A stretch of 6,171 bases of DNA from an uncultured Collinsella sp. (GCA_900556285.1 USOF01000081.1:1-6171); one strand, 5' to 3'; shown: positions 1 to 6,139, counted from the stretch's first letter. The notes: a model not told the origin generated them from the letters alone. Numbers and translations are program-made.

Positions 1-30
1 TCGGCAGCGTCAGATGTGTATAAGAGACAG
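1..30 (+). other. Residual Nextera (Tn5) Read 1 adapter, not genomic
   Basis: These 30 bases match the Illumina Nextera Read 1 transposase adapter from its fourth base onward. They end in the 19-base Tn5 mosaic end (12-30, AGATGTGTATAAGAGACAG). The first three adapter bases (TCG) are absent. Genomic sequence begins at 31. The reverse complement of the same adapter closes the window, so this is untrimmed library sequence built into the contig end. It should be masked before any gene calling or repeat search. Confidence 0.98.
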
Positions 31-80
31 GCGTGAGCTCGCGCGCGGCCGCGCATCAGTATAGCCGCAAGTTAGTCATT

Positions 81-112
81 TTGGGATGACTGGTTTAGGT
101 AGGCGATATACT
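81..112 (+). promoter_or_regulatory. Weak candidate promoter for coaX
   Basis: A good -10 hexamer, TATACT, lies at 107-112, and a -35-like TTGGGA lies at 81-86. The spacer is 20 bases, longer than the usual 16-18. An inverted repeat, AGTCAT (74-79) and ATGACT (86-91) with a 6-base gap, overlaps the -35-like site and could be an operator or a small hairpin. Transcription would start near 119, just ahead of the AAAGGAG at 125-131. That would exclude the in-frame ATG at 86 as the coaX start. The stretch 31-80 holds nothing else I can name except a 12-base GC palindrome at 43-54. Confidence 0.3.
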
Positions 113-139
113 GCTGGGCAGACGAAAGGAGCGCCGACG

Positions 140-991
140 ATGCTTAATGGGTGCGCATATATATTGACGGTCGACGTTGGCAACACGTTCATTCGCTTTG
201 GCCTGTTTGCCGAGGATTCGGCCGCGGCGCAGGAGCGCCCGCTCGCGACGTGCGAGATCACGACGCCGGCCCGTATTACGGCCGACGAAGCGCGCATGCG
301 ACTTGCGCAGGTCATGGGCGCGCTTGCCGCCGATGCGGGTGTGCCCGGGGTGCTCGTGCCCGCCGCGGCCGTGCTGAGCTGTGTGGTCCCGGCGCTTGAG
401 CGCCCGTGGAAGGCAGCGCTTTCCCGTACCTGCACGGGGCGCGTACTCACCGTGGGGCCGGGCCTCAAGACCGGCATACCCGTGCACTACGATGACCCGG
501 CCGAGATCGGTCCCGACCGCATCGCCGACGCCGTGGCTGCCCGCGCCGTCTACGGCTCGCCGTGCATTGTGATCGACCTGGGCACCACGACCAATATCGA
601 GGTCATCGATGCGCACGGCACCTTTGTCGGCGGCGTTATCGCGCCGGGGCTGGCGCTCGGCGCCCGTTCGCTCTCGGCCGCTGCGGCGCGCCTGCCTCAG
701 GTTGAGCCCTCGGCGCCGACGCACGTCATCGGCCGCAACACACGTGAGGCCATGCGCTCGGGCGTGGTTCTGGGCGAGGTGGCCCGCATCGATGGCATGC
801 TCGATATGGTGCTCGCCGAGATGCGCGCGACCAAGGCCGCGGGGGAGGGCAGCGTGCCCATCGTCATTACCGGCGACGATGCCGAGGCACTTGCGGCCCT
901 TGTCGGTCATAGCCTGACGGTCGATGACGCACTGACGCTTCGCGGTCTGGCCGAGCTCTACCACATCAATCAAAAGCCCCGTCGCGCGTAG
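140..991 (+). CDS. coaX: Type III pantothenate kinase (CoaX)
   Basis: This 283-residue protein phosphorylates pantothenate with ATP, the first step of coenzyme A synthesis, in the cytoplasm. Visible are the N-terminal phosphate-binding DVGNT (residues 12-16), GPDR (124-127), whose Asp is the conserved acidic residue of the type III active site, the second ATP-site segment DLGTTTN (146-152), GGVIAPG (164-170) and a late ITGDD (243-247). The usual LTLRGL-type ending precedes the C-terminus. Length is slightly above the usual 250-265. DLGTTTN differs a little from the common DxGTATT, which I take as ordinary variation. I chose the ATG at 140 because AAAGGAG (125-131) sits 8 bases upstream and the protein then begins just before the DVGNT strand. 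The ATG at 86 would add 18 unconserved residues and overlap the -10 box. The family is an ASKHA-fold dimer that typically escapes CoA feedback inhibition. Confidence 0.95.
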   Translation: MLNGCAYILTVDVGNTFIRFGLFAEDSAAAQERPLATCEITTPARITADEARMRLAQVMGALAADAGVPGVLVPAAAVLSCVVPALERPWKAALSRTCTGRVLTVGPGLKTGIPVHYDDPAEIGPDRIADAVAARAVYGSPCIVIDLGTTTNIEVIDAHGTFVGGVIAPGLALGARSLSAAAARLPQVEPSAPTHVIGRNTREAMRSGVVLGEVARIDGMLDMVLAEMRATKAAGEGSVPIVITGDDAEALAALVGHSLTVDDALTLRGLAELYHINQKPRRA

Positions 992-1029
992 CGATGGGCG
1001 GTGGGACAAAAACGTCTCCACCTTCCACC

Positions 1030-1038
1030 TGCTACAAT
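1030..1038 (+). promoter_or_regulatory. Extended -10 promoter for the dCMP deaminase gene
   Basis: The sequence TGcTACAAT (TG at 1030-1031, -10 hexamer at 1033-1038) fits the extended -10 consensus TGnTATAAT. No strong -35 is seen at 16-18 bases upstream (AACGTC at 1011-1016 is weak), as is common for extended -10 promoters. The expected start is near 1045, giving a leader of about 28 bases that contains the ribosome binding site. It follows the coaX stop by about 40 bases, so the deaminase gene can be expressed separately. Confidence 0.5.
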
Positions 1039-1072
1039 GGGTCAAACTGTTGCGATTACGGAGGTGTCTGCC

Positions 1073-1597
1073 ATGTCGGACGATCTTCATCAAACTGCGT
1101 CGGGCAAGCGCCGCGACGTTATTAGCTGGGATGAGTTCTTTATGAGCGTGGCAATCGCCGCGCAGCGCCGCAGTAAGGACCCCAACACGCAGGTGGGCGC
1201 GTGCATCGCCAACACCAACCACCGCATCCTTTCGGTGGGCTACAACGGTACGCCCTCGGCGCTCAACGACGACTTTTTCCCGTGGGGCACGAGCGACGAC
1301 CCGTTGCAGGATAAGCACAACTACGTGGTGCATGCCGAGGCTAACGCCGTGCTCAACTACCGCGGCTCGCTCAAAGACCTTGAGGGCTCCACGGTCTACG
1401 TCACGCTGTTCCCGTGCCACGACTGCGCCAAGATCCTGGCGCAGGTGGGTGTGGGCGAGGTCGTCTACCTGGACAATAAGTATGCCGACACCGATGACGG
1501 CCGTATCAGCCGCCGCATTCTCGACTCCTGTGGCATCAGCTACCGCCAGGTTATCGTCGATGTCCAGATTGGTACCGGGGGACAGACTCGGCAGTAA
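1073..1597 (+). CDS. dCMP deaminase (zinc-dependent deoxycytidylate deaminase family)
   Basis: This 174-residue protein is predicted to deaminate dCMP to dUMP, the substrate of thymidylate synthase. The zinc site is complete: HAE at 87-89 (His ligand and catalytic Glu) and PCHDC at 114-118 (two Cys ligands). The family's DPNTQVGACI segment is at 36-45. GYNGTPSALNDD with FPW follows at 56-71, a layout I associate with phage and eukaryotic dCMP deaminases more than with the ComEB type. No second domain is attached. The ATG at 1073 is chosen because GGAGG (1060-1064) lies 8 bases upstream. Upstream in-frame starts at 1001 (GTG) and 1037 (ATG) lack such a site and the latter overlaps the -10 box. 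A more general cytidine/deoxycytidylate deaminase activity cannot be excluded. Effector control by dCTP and dTTP is known in the family but cannot be judged here. Confidence 0.9.
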   Translation: MSDDLHQTASGKRRDVISWDEFFMSVAIAAQRRSKDPNTQVGACIANTNHRILSVGYNGTPSALNDDFFPWGTSDDPLQDKHNYVVHAEANAVLNYRGSLKDLEGSTVYVTLFPCHDCAKILAQVGVGEVVYLDNKYADTDDGRISRRILDSCGISYRQVIVDVQIGTGGQTRQ

Positions 1598-1628
1598 TAT
1601 GCGTTGTCGCTATCTGACGATGAACACA

Positions 1629-1698
1629 GCTCAAAGAGCCCCGTTCCAAATTGGCTACTCGTGAAGGTCGCGTCTGCGCGCATGGACGGCTCTTGAGC
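1629..1698 (+). repeat. Bulged inverted repeat overlapping the -35 of the NifU-like gene
   Basis: GCTCAAAGAGCC (1629-1640) can pair with GGCTCTTGAGC (1688-1698). The result is 11 base pairs with one bulged A and a 47-base loop. The left arm begins 31 bases after the dCMP deaminase stop. The right arm covers the proposed -35 TTGAGC (1693-1698). It has no T-run, so it is a poor intrinsic terminator. The loop contains a small CCAAATTGG palindrome. It could be an mRNA 3' structure for the deaminase gene, a DNA-level operator, or chance. Confidence 0.4.
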
Positions 1699-1720
1699 GG
1701 GTACATGGCTGTAGTAACAT
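1693..1720 (+). promoter_or_regulatory. Candidate promoter for the NifU-like gene
   Basis: TTGAGC (1693-1698) and TAACAT (1715-1720) are separated by 16 bases and resemble a housekeeping sigma promoter. The start site would be near 1727. The leader would be about 42 bases, containing the small hairpin at 1731-1746 and the ribosome binding site at 1757-1763. Confidence 0.45.
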
Positions 1721-1730
1721 AGCTTCTGTC

Positions 1731-1746
1731 CGCGGGCGTGCCCGCG
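1731..1746 (+). promoter_or_regulatory. Small GC hairpin in the leader of the NifU-like gene
   Basis: CGCGGG (1731-1736) and CCCGCG (1741-1746) form a perfect 6-base-pair stem with the 4-base loop CGTG. It lies between the proposed promoter and the Shine-Dalgarno sequence, leaving 10 bases to AAAGGAG. No T-run follows (TTATTGTG), so a terminator is unlikely. If transcription starts near 1727 this would be a 5'-terminal stem-loop, a structure that often stabilises mRNA. Confidence 0.4.
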
Positions 1747-1768
1747 TTATTGTGAGAAAGGAGCCCCT

Positions 1769-2047
1769 GTGGCTGTTAACGAAGAGCTGCTTAAGAAGGT
1801 TCTTGAAGAGATCCGCCCCAACCTGCAGGCCGACGGCGGCGATATGGAGTATGTGGGCGTCGACGACGAGGGTGTCGTCAAGCTGGAACTGCAGGGCGCC
1901 TGCGCCGGCTGCCCTATGAGTGCACTGACTCTGTCCATGGGTATCGAGCGCATCCTGAAGGAGCACGTGCCCGGCGTTACCCGCGTCGAGCAGGTCAATG
2001 CTTCCGGCGAGACCGACGATCTGTACGACGAGTACGCGCCGTTCTAA
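1769..2047 (+). CDS. NifU-like Fe-S cluster scaffold/carrier protein (Nfu domain)
   Basis: This 92-residue protein consists of a single NifU C-terminal (Nfu) domain. That domain family binds a [4Fe-4S] cluster, usually across two monomers, and passes it to apo-proteins in the cytoplasm. The opening helix (ELLKKVLEEIRPNLQ), the DGGDMEYVGV strand (about 22-31) and the cluster-binding CAGC (45-48, followed by PMS) are all present and typical. The N-terminal A-type or IscU-like domains of longer NifU/NfuA proteins are absent, which is normal for the stand-alone form in Gram-positive bacteria. The acidic tail (GETDDLYDEYAPF) is not part of the core. The GTG start is supported by AAAGGAG at 1757-1763, 5 bases upstream. 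No other Fe-S assembly gene is in view, so its cognate system cannot be named. Confidence 0.92.
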   Translation: MAVNEELLKKVLEEIRPNLQADGGDMEYVGVDDEGVVKLELQGACAGCPMSALTLSMGIERILKEHVPGVTRVEQVNASGETDDLYDEYAPF

Positions 2048-2058
2048 GCTGCGAAAGC

Positions 2059-2129
2059 TGCGGACGACATGCTCCGCATAGACGTTACGCCCAGATATGC
2101 GGCTGCGAGCACAAGGCCCGCGGCCGCAT
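2059..2129 (+). promoter_or_regulatory. Mutually exclusive stem-loops ahead of lgt (attenuator-like)
   Basis: Four segments can pair in alternative ways. Segment 1, TGCGGA (2059-2064), pairs with segment 2, TCCGCA (2073-2078), over an 8-base loop. Segment 2 extended, CCGCATA (2074-2080), pairs perfectly over 7 bases with segment 3, TATGCGG (2096-2102). Segment 3 extended, ATGCGGCTGCG (2097-2107), pairs with segment 4, CGCGGCCGCAT (2119-2129), over 11 positions with one G-U and an 11-base loop. A weak T-rich stretch (TTGTATGT) follows, then the lgt ribosome binding site at 2145-2150. The geometry is that of an attenuator or terminator/antiterminator, but the T-run is poor and no leader peptide or ligand domain is recognised. 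The gap follows the NifU-like stop by 11 bases and shows no convincing promoter. Confidence 0.35.
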
Positions 2130-2156
2130 TTGTATGTAGGGAGCAGGGAGATCGAT

Positions 2157-2978
2157 ATGCTCAACGACCTCTACCATATGCTTGACCCCGTCGCGATCTC
2201 GGCGGGCCCCATCACGATTTACTGGTACGGTCTGGCCTATGTGGTCGGCGCCCTGCTTACGGCAGTCGTCATGTATCGCACGCAGCGCCGCTGGGGCTTC
2301 AACATCACGATCGATGACCTGACGAGCGTCGTGGTCGGCGCGGTCTTTGGCCTTATAATCGGCGCGCGCCTGTTCTACGTCGTCTTTTACGGTGATGGCT
2401 ACTATTGGGCCCACCCGCTCGAGATCTTTGCCACCAATGAGGGCGGCATGAGCTTCCACGGTGGCCTGGTCGGCGGTATCTTGGGCGGCATCATCGTGTG
2501 CCGCATGTATAAGCTCGACGCCTGGACCATCGCCGACCTTGCCGTTATCGGTGCTCCGCTGGCATTGTGCTTGGGACGTTGCGCCAACTTCGTGAACGGT
2601 GAGCTATGGGGTAAGCCGACCGATCTGCCCTGGGGTGTGGTCTTTGGCGGCACCGCGGGCGATATGCCGCGCCATCCCTCCCAGCTCTACGAGGCGTTTC
2701 TTGAGGGCATCGTGCTCTTTTGCATCCTGCAGGCGCTCAGTCGCAAAAAACCGCTGCTGCCCCAGGGTACGTTTATGGGCGTCTTTGTGATGGGCTACGG
2801 CATCGTTCGCTTTTTGATTGAGTTTGTGCGCGTGCCCGATGCGCAGCTGGGCTATCTGCTGGGCGGCGTCATCACCATGGGTCAGCTGCTGAGCCTGCCG
2901 CTCGTAATCGCGGGCCTGGCGCTCATCGTCTTCGCCCGACGCCGCAACCAGCCCCAGCGCGTCTATCTGGAGGCCTAA
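2157..2978 (+). CDS. lgt: Phosphatidylglycerol-prolipoprotein diacylglyceryl transferase (Lgt)
   Basis: This 273-residue integral membrane enzyme moves the diacylglyceryl group of phosphatidylglycerol to the lipobox cysteine of prolipoproteins, the first step of lipoprotein maturation. The essential HGG (His101) lies in FHGGLVGG. The Lgt signature GRCANFVNGELWG begins at G140, with Arg141, Asn144 and Glu149 matching E. coli Arg143, Asn146 and Glu151. RHPSQLYEA and the late YGIVRFLIEFVRVPD (Tyr214, Arg218; E. coli Tyr235, Arg239) are also present. About seven hydrophobic segments can be seen, the family's number, and length is normal. The ATG at 2157 has AGGGAG (2145-2150) six bases upstream. 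The in-frame ATG at 2097 lies inside a predicted hairpin arm, has no ribosome binding site and adds 20 polar, unconserved residues. All catalytic residues are intact, so it should be functional. Confidence 0.97.
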   Translation: MLNDLYHMLDPVAISAGPITIYWYGLAYVVGALLTAVVMYRTQRRWGFNITIDDLTSVVVGAVFGLIIGARLFYVVFYGDGYYWAHPLEIFATNEGGMSFHGGLVGGILGGIIVCRMYKLDAWTIADLAVIGAPLALCLGRCANFVNGELWGKPTDLPWGVVFGGTAGDMPRHPSQLYEAFLEGIVLFCILQALSRKKPLLPQGTFMGVFVMGYGIVRFLIEFVRVPDAQLGYLLGGVITMGQLLSLPLVIAGLALIVFARRRNQPQRVYLEA

Positions 2979-2985
2979 CCACCAA

Positions 2986-3022
2986 AACCGCCACAAAGGG
3001 GACAGGCACCTTTGTGGCGGTT
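2986..3022 (+). repeat. REP-like palindrome A (loop GGACAGGCA)
   Basis: The arms AACCGCCACAAAGG (2986-2999) and CCTTTGTGGCGGTT (3009-3022) are perfectly complementary over 14 bases around a 9-base loop. The arm-loop junction reads GGGGACAGGCACC. No T-run follows on this strand, so it is not a standard intrinsic terminator, although such a stable stem just after the lgt stop would stall exonucleases. From memory, GGGGACAGGCACC-type palindromes recur in many genomes; I could not verify this for the present organism. It pairs with palindrome B, which has the same motif on the opposite strand. Confidence 0.75.
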
Positions 3023-3063
3023 CGCTGGGCAACGATGACAGAACCGTAACGTTTTCCCAGATA

Positions 3064-3102
3064 AAACCTGCCAAAATAAACCTGTCCCTTTTTGGCAGGT
3101 TT
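3064..3102 (-). repeat. REP-like palindrome B, inverted relative to A
   Basis: AAACCTGCCAAAA (3064-3076) and TTTTGGCAGGTTT (3090-3102) are perfectly complementary over 13 bases around a 13-base loop. Read on the minus strand the loop contains AGGGACAGG, the motif of palindrome A, so A and B form an inverted pair. Between them CTGGGcAACG (3025-3034) can pair with CGTTttCCCAG (3050-3060), giving a three-stem array. The right arm ends two bases before the Shine-Dalgarno sequence of the next gene and could influence its translation. Its TTTC end makes it at best a weak terminator for lgt. A promoter for the downstream gene is not clear (ATGACA at 3035 and GATAAA at 3060, 19-base spacer, is weak). 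Confidence 0.7.
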
Positions 3103-3122
3103 CTAGAAAGGCTTTTTGGACT

Positions 3123-5306
3123 GTGAAGGATTCCGACCTCTCCACAACAGCTGCGCGCGACGCCGCTCGCATTGTTTGGTTTAAGCGCTATCCCGCCAAG
3201 CAGACGCTCATCGCCTTTTTGCTCGCCCTGCTGGCGACCACGGCGTTTTCCATCGATCCCGCCCCGGTGTCGAGCAATGCTGTCCTGGCAATCGATCCAA
3301 AGGCCTCGGGCATGCTTTACGTGTGCTACGAGGTGCTCCTGTCGTTTGCCGGTCACACCGACGCGGTCATGCTACTCGCGCTGGCCTGCCTACTCACGTT
3401 GCCCTTTCGCTACGTGTTCTTTGGCCGCGGCGACGCTTGGCGCCCATCGGTGATTCTGCCGTCGCTGCTCTTTGCCATCTGCATGGTGTTCGGCCGCAGC
3501 TACGATCTTATCGATTCCGCCGAGCTTGTCCTTGGCGACAAGGCGCGCGTCATCTGCGCCTGGATTGGCGGCGCGGGCTGGATGCTCTTGGCGGTCGTCG
3601 CCTTCTACCTTGCCTTTGAGTGTCTGGATTGGCTGAGCACGCGCCGTATTCCGTTTTCGGAGGCGCGCTTTGGCCGCGTATGGCGCGTGGCCCACGCCGT
3701 GCTCTCAAGGCATCCCTTCGCCGGGCCCTTTCTGGTGCTCATGATTGCCTGGGCGCCCACGCTCATTGCCTCGCTGCCCGGCCTTTTTATGGGAGACACG
3801 GGCGCGCAGATTCGCCAGTGGTTTAACTATCCCAACGGTACGAGCGACTACCTGCGCCTGCTCAACCCCAATGTCCTGCTCAACGGGCATCATCCGGTCG
3901 TGCACACGGCTATCATCGGCTCGTGCGTGCAGCTGGGGCTTTCGGTCTTTAACAGCGCCAATGCGGGGCTTGCCATCTACACCCGTGCCCAATTTGTCAT
4001 CACAGCCGCCTGCATGGCCTACTCCATCTCGTCGCTACGAAAGTTTGGCGTCAGCATGCCCGTTCGTGGCGTGGTGCTGCTGTTCTTTGTGCTTATGCCG
4101 ATGTTCTCTAACTACGCGGCGCTGCTTACCAAAGACGTGCTCTTTGCCGATGCATTTTTGGTTTTGCTCGTGCAGACCGTCAAGCTCGTTGCCTGCGGCC
4201 TGCCCCGTCGTGATGCGAACGCCGAGCGCGTGGGCGAGCCCAGGCCCGTTCTTTTTGCGCGCCACGACTGGTTACTGCTCGTTCTGGGTGCTCTGGGTTC
4301 CACGTTTTTGCGTAACGGCGGCTTGGTGTTTCCGCTGGCGGCGTGTGTGATCGCGGCGGCATTTTGCGCCTGGGATGCGCATGCGGCTCACCGTGCAGCT
4401 AAGCAGGATAGTGCTGCGCCCGCGCTTCGCGTGCCGCGCTTACGCTGGGTTGGCATCCTTGCGGTGCTGGCACTTTGCCTTGTCTCTAATATGTACTTCA
4501 CCAAGGTCTTTATGCCGGCGCACGATATCACGCCCGGCTCCAAGCGCGAGGTGCTTTCGATTCCGTTCCAGCAGACGGCGCGTTTTGTGCAAAAGCACGA
4601 CGGTCTTAACTCGGGCGTGAATCCTACGGTTAAGGAGGACGGCACGATCGTAGAGGCGCCCTGCGACGGCCTGGTGACCGACGAGGAGCGTGCCGTGATC
4701 GACCGTGTGCTCAAGTACGAGAATCTGGGCCGCCGTTACAACCCGGATAAGTCGGACGCCGTCAAAAATTGCTTTAACGAGTACGCCTCGCAGGAGGACA
4801 TCAAGGCCTATTTTGAGGTGTGGGCGCAGATGTTCAAAAAGGACCCCGGGTGCTATATCTCGGCGCTCATCAATAACTACTATGGGTATTTTTATCCGAG
4901 CGCTAGCGACGCATGGGTCTACAGCACGGCGCGCAGTGCCGAGATCATGGCGAAGCCCGATAACCTCAAGTACTTTGACTTCCATCCGGTCGATAGCAAG
5001 GTCGTGCGCTGGTGCGACCACCTGATTAACCTGTATCGCGTGGCGGTGCAGCGCGTCCCGTTTATCTCGCTCACCATGAGCTCGGCCACCTACGTGTGGA
5101 TCATGATCGTCGTGGTGGTCTACCTGTTGCGCCGCCATTCGTGGCGCGCGTTGGCCATCTGGATACCGCTACTGGGTGTGCTCGCCGTGTGCCTGATCGG
5201 CCCCTGCAACGGTTCGACCTACATGCGCTACCTGTATCCGGTCATCGCCTGCATGCCTTTTGCCATCGGTGCCACGATCACCCGCAGCGACCTCCTCTGG
5301 TCCTAA
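3123..5306 (+). CDS. Polytopic membrane protein, DUF6020 / GT-C glycosyltransferase-like
   Basis: This 727-residue protein has about 12 or more hydrophobic segments and one large soluble region (about 470-620) just before the last membrane helices. After a membrane segment near 202-218 comes GDTGAQ (224-229), an acidic first-loop motif, then LLNGHHPVVHT with His256, His257, Pro258 and Thr262. Near the C-terminus is YMRYLYP (700-706). I associate the D...Q / HHPxxHT / RYxYP pattern with DUF6020, which resembles GT-C enzymes using polyprenyl-phosphate sugars to modify cell-surface glycans. The substrate is unknown and the assignment is from pattern memory. The soluble domain has several Cys (for example in EAPCDGL, KNCFNE, DPGCYIS) and may be extracytoplasmic. 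The GTG start at 3123 has AGAAAGG (3105-3111) eleven bases upstream, slightly far. The next in-frame ATG would lose the first membrane helix. The gene stands alone between repeat elements, without glycan genes beside it. Confidence 0.7.
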   Translation: MKDSDLSTTAARDAARIVWFKRYPAKQTLIAFLLALLATTAFSIDPAPVSSNAVLAIDPKASGMLYVCYEVLLSFAGHTDAVMLLALACLLTLPFRYVFFGRGDAWRPSVILPSLLFAICMVFGRSYDLIDSAELVLGDKARVICAWIGGAGWMLLAVVAFYLAFECLDWLSTRRIPFSEARFGRVWRVAHAVLSRHPFAGPFLVLMIAWAPTLIASLPGLFMGDTGAQIRQWFNYPNGTSDYLRLLNPNVLLNGHHPVVHTAIIGSCVQLGLSVFNSANAGLAIYTRAQFVITAACMAYSISSLRKFGVSMPVRGVVLLFFVLMPMFSNYAALLTKDVLFADAFLVLLVQTVKLVACGLPRRDANAERVGEPRPVLFARHDWLLLVLGALGSTFLRNGGLVFPLAACVIAAAFCAWDAHAAHRAAKQDSAAPALRVPRLRWVGILAVLALCLVSNMYFTKVFMPAHDITPGSKREVLSIPFQQTARFVQKHDGLNSGVNPTVKEDGTIVEAPCDGLVTDEERAVIDRVLKYENLGRRYNPDKSDAVKNCFNEYASQEDIKAYFEVWAQMFKKDPGCYISALINNYYGYFYPSASDAWVYSTARSAEIMAKPDNLKYFDFHPVDSKVVRWCDHLINLYRVAVQRVPFISLTMSSATYVWIMIVVVVYLLRRHSWRALAIWIPLLGVLAVCLIGPCNGSTYMRYLYPVIACMPFAIGATITRSDLLWS

Positions 5307-5375
5307 CTTGGTGCATTGGGGTCAGCTTAATCTGCACCACATTGGCGCAAACAAGCCTGATCTCCTTGCACCAAG
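5307..5375 (+). repeat. Inverted repeat with alternative pairing, GGGGTCAG loop
   Basis: CTTGGTGCA (5307-5315), which starts at the first base after the membrane-protein stop, is perfectly complementary to TGCACCAAG (5367-5375). A second partner, TGCACCA (5333-5339), can pair with the same left arm over 7 bases and encloses TTGGGGTCAGCTTAATC. The short form has the same layout as palindromes A and B, a gene-end stem with a GGGGwCAG loop, so it may be a related dispersed element. There is no T-run. The rest of the gap to yebC holds only a weak promoter and the ribosome binding site. Confidence 0.55.
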
Positions 5376-5408
5376 GGGCTGCATCATCACGACGCCTTCA
5401 TTTTGGGG

Positions 5409-5437
5409 TTTATCTCGCAGGCCAGTAGGTATATCAT
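5409..5437 (+). promoter_or_regulatory. Candidate promoter for yebC
   Basis: TTTATC (5409-5414) and TATCAT (5432-5437) are spaced by 17 bases. The start would be near 5444, with a leader of about 60 bases. An alternative -10, TATATT at 5451-5456, has no good -35. The preceding gene ends about 100 bases upstream behind an inverted repeat, so yebC probably has its own promoter somewhere here. Confidence 0.35.
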
Positions 5438-5505
5438 AACGACGTTTGTTTATATTGCCCGAGCATCTGCGCTGGGCTTTAGGTCGAAACCGATAGGAGA
5501 CACGT

Positions 5506-6139
5506 ATGTCCGGACACTCTAAGTGGGCCACAACCAAGCATCGTAAGGGCGCGCAGGACGCCAAGCGTTCCGCCCTCTTCTCCAAGCTGAGCCGCAACAT
5601 CACCGTTGCTGCCCGTCTCGGCGGCGACCCGCTGCCCGAGAACAACGCCAGCCTCGCTGCTGCCGTTGCCAAGGCCAAGGCTCAGTCCATGCCTAAGGAC
5701 AAGATCAAGTCCGCTATCGACAAGGCATTTGGTTCGGGTGCCGACGCCGCCGTCTACGAGAACATCGTGTACGAGGGCTACGGTCCCGCCGGTGTCGCCG
5801 TCTACGTCGACTGCCTGACCGATAACCGCAACCGTACCGCCGCCGACGTCCGTTCCGCCTTCTCCCACGCTGGCGGCAACCTGGGCACCTCTGGCTCTGT
5901 CGCCTTCCAGTTTGAGCGCAAGGGCCAGATCGTCGTTGCCAAGGAGGTCCTGGACGAGAACGCCAAGAAGGAGACCATGATCGCCAACGGTGCTGCCGGT
6001 GACGAGGATGAGTTTATGATGGCGATCGCCGAGGCCGGTGGCGAGGACTACGAGGACGCCGGCGAGGAGTGGATCGTCTGGACCGCTGCCAACGACGTCA
6101 TGGCTGTTTCCAAGGCACTCGAGGAGCAGGGCATCCAGG
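5506..6139 (+). CDS. yebC: YebC/PmpR/TACO1 family protein, 3' end missing (contig edge)
   Basis: The family hallmark MSGHSKWATTKHRKG opens the protein, and YEGYGP (89-94) and TDNRNR (105-110) follow in the expected order. An acidic third domain is under way at the end. Family members were described as DNA-binding regulators (PmpR). The mitochondrial relative TACO1 activates translation, and newer work places bacterial YebC proteins at the ribosome, so the exact role here is open. The ATG has TAGGAG (5494-5499) six bases upstream. Genuine sequence gives 211 complete codons against a usual 240-250, so roughly 30-40 residues are missing. From 6140 the frame runs on through adapter without a stop, giving the false tail VSYTHLTLPT. 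Lysine is always AAG and arginine always CGT or CGC, a bias typical of high expression and stronger than in the membrane-protein gene upstream. Confidence 0.96.

Noticed and set aside
43..54. 12-base GC palindrome near the left end (contains a NotI site)
   Set aside because: Short, composed only of G and C in a GC-rich genome, and without a T-run or partner. Chance is sufficient.
95..1420. Long antisense ORF (441 residues) across coaX and the dCMP deaminase
   Set aside because: It overlaps two genes with intact catalytic motifs. Long open antisense frames are usual in GC-rich coding DNA, and its Arg/His-rich composition is not protein-like.
1598..1768. Possible small RNA or riboswitch in the gap before the NifU-like gene
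   Set aside because: Apart from the inverted repeats already listed, no known riboswitch core, tRNA-like fold or T-box was recognised.
2986..3102. CRISPR array or a pair of ordinary intrinsic terminators
   Set aside because: There are only two palindromes with different stems and no regular spacers, so it is not CRISPR. Neither stem is followed by a real T-run, so they are not standard terminators, though some effect on termination remains possible.
2975..3172. Small minus-strand ORF (65 residues) across the palindromes
   Set aside because: Much of it is translated from the palindromic repeats and it runs into the start of the membrane-protein gene. No ribosome binding site or domain is evident.
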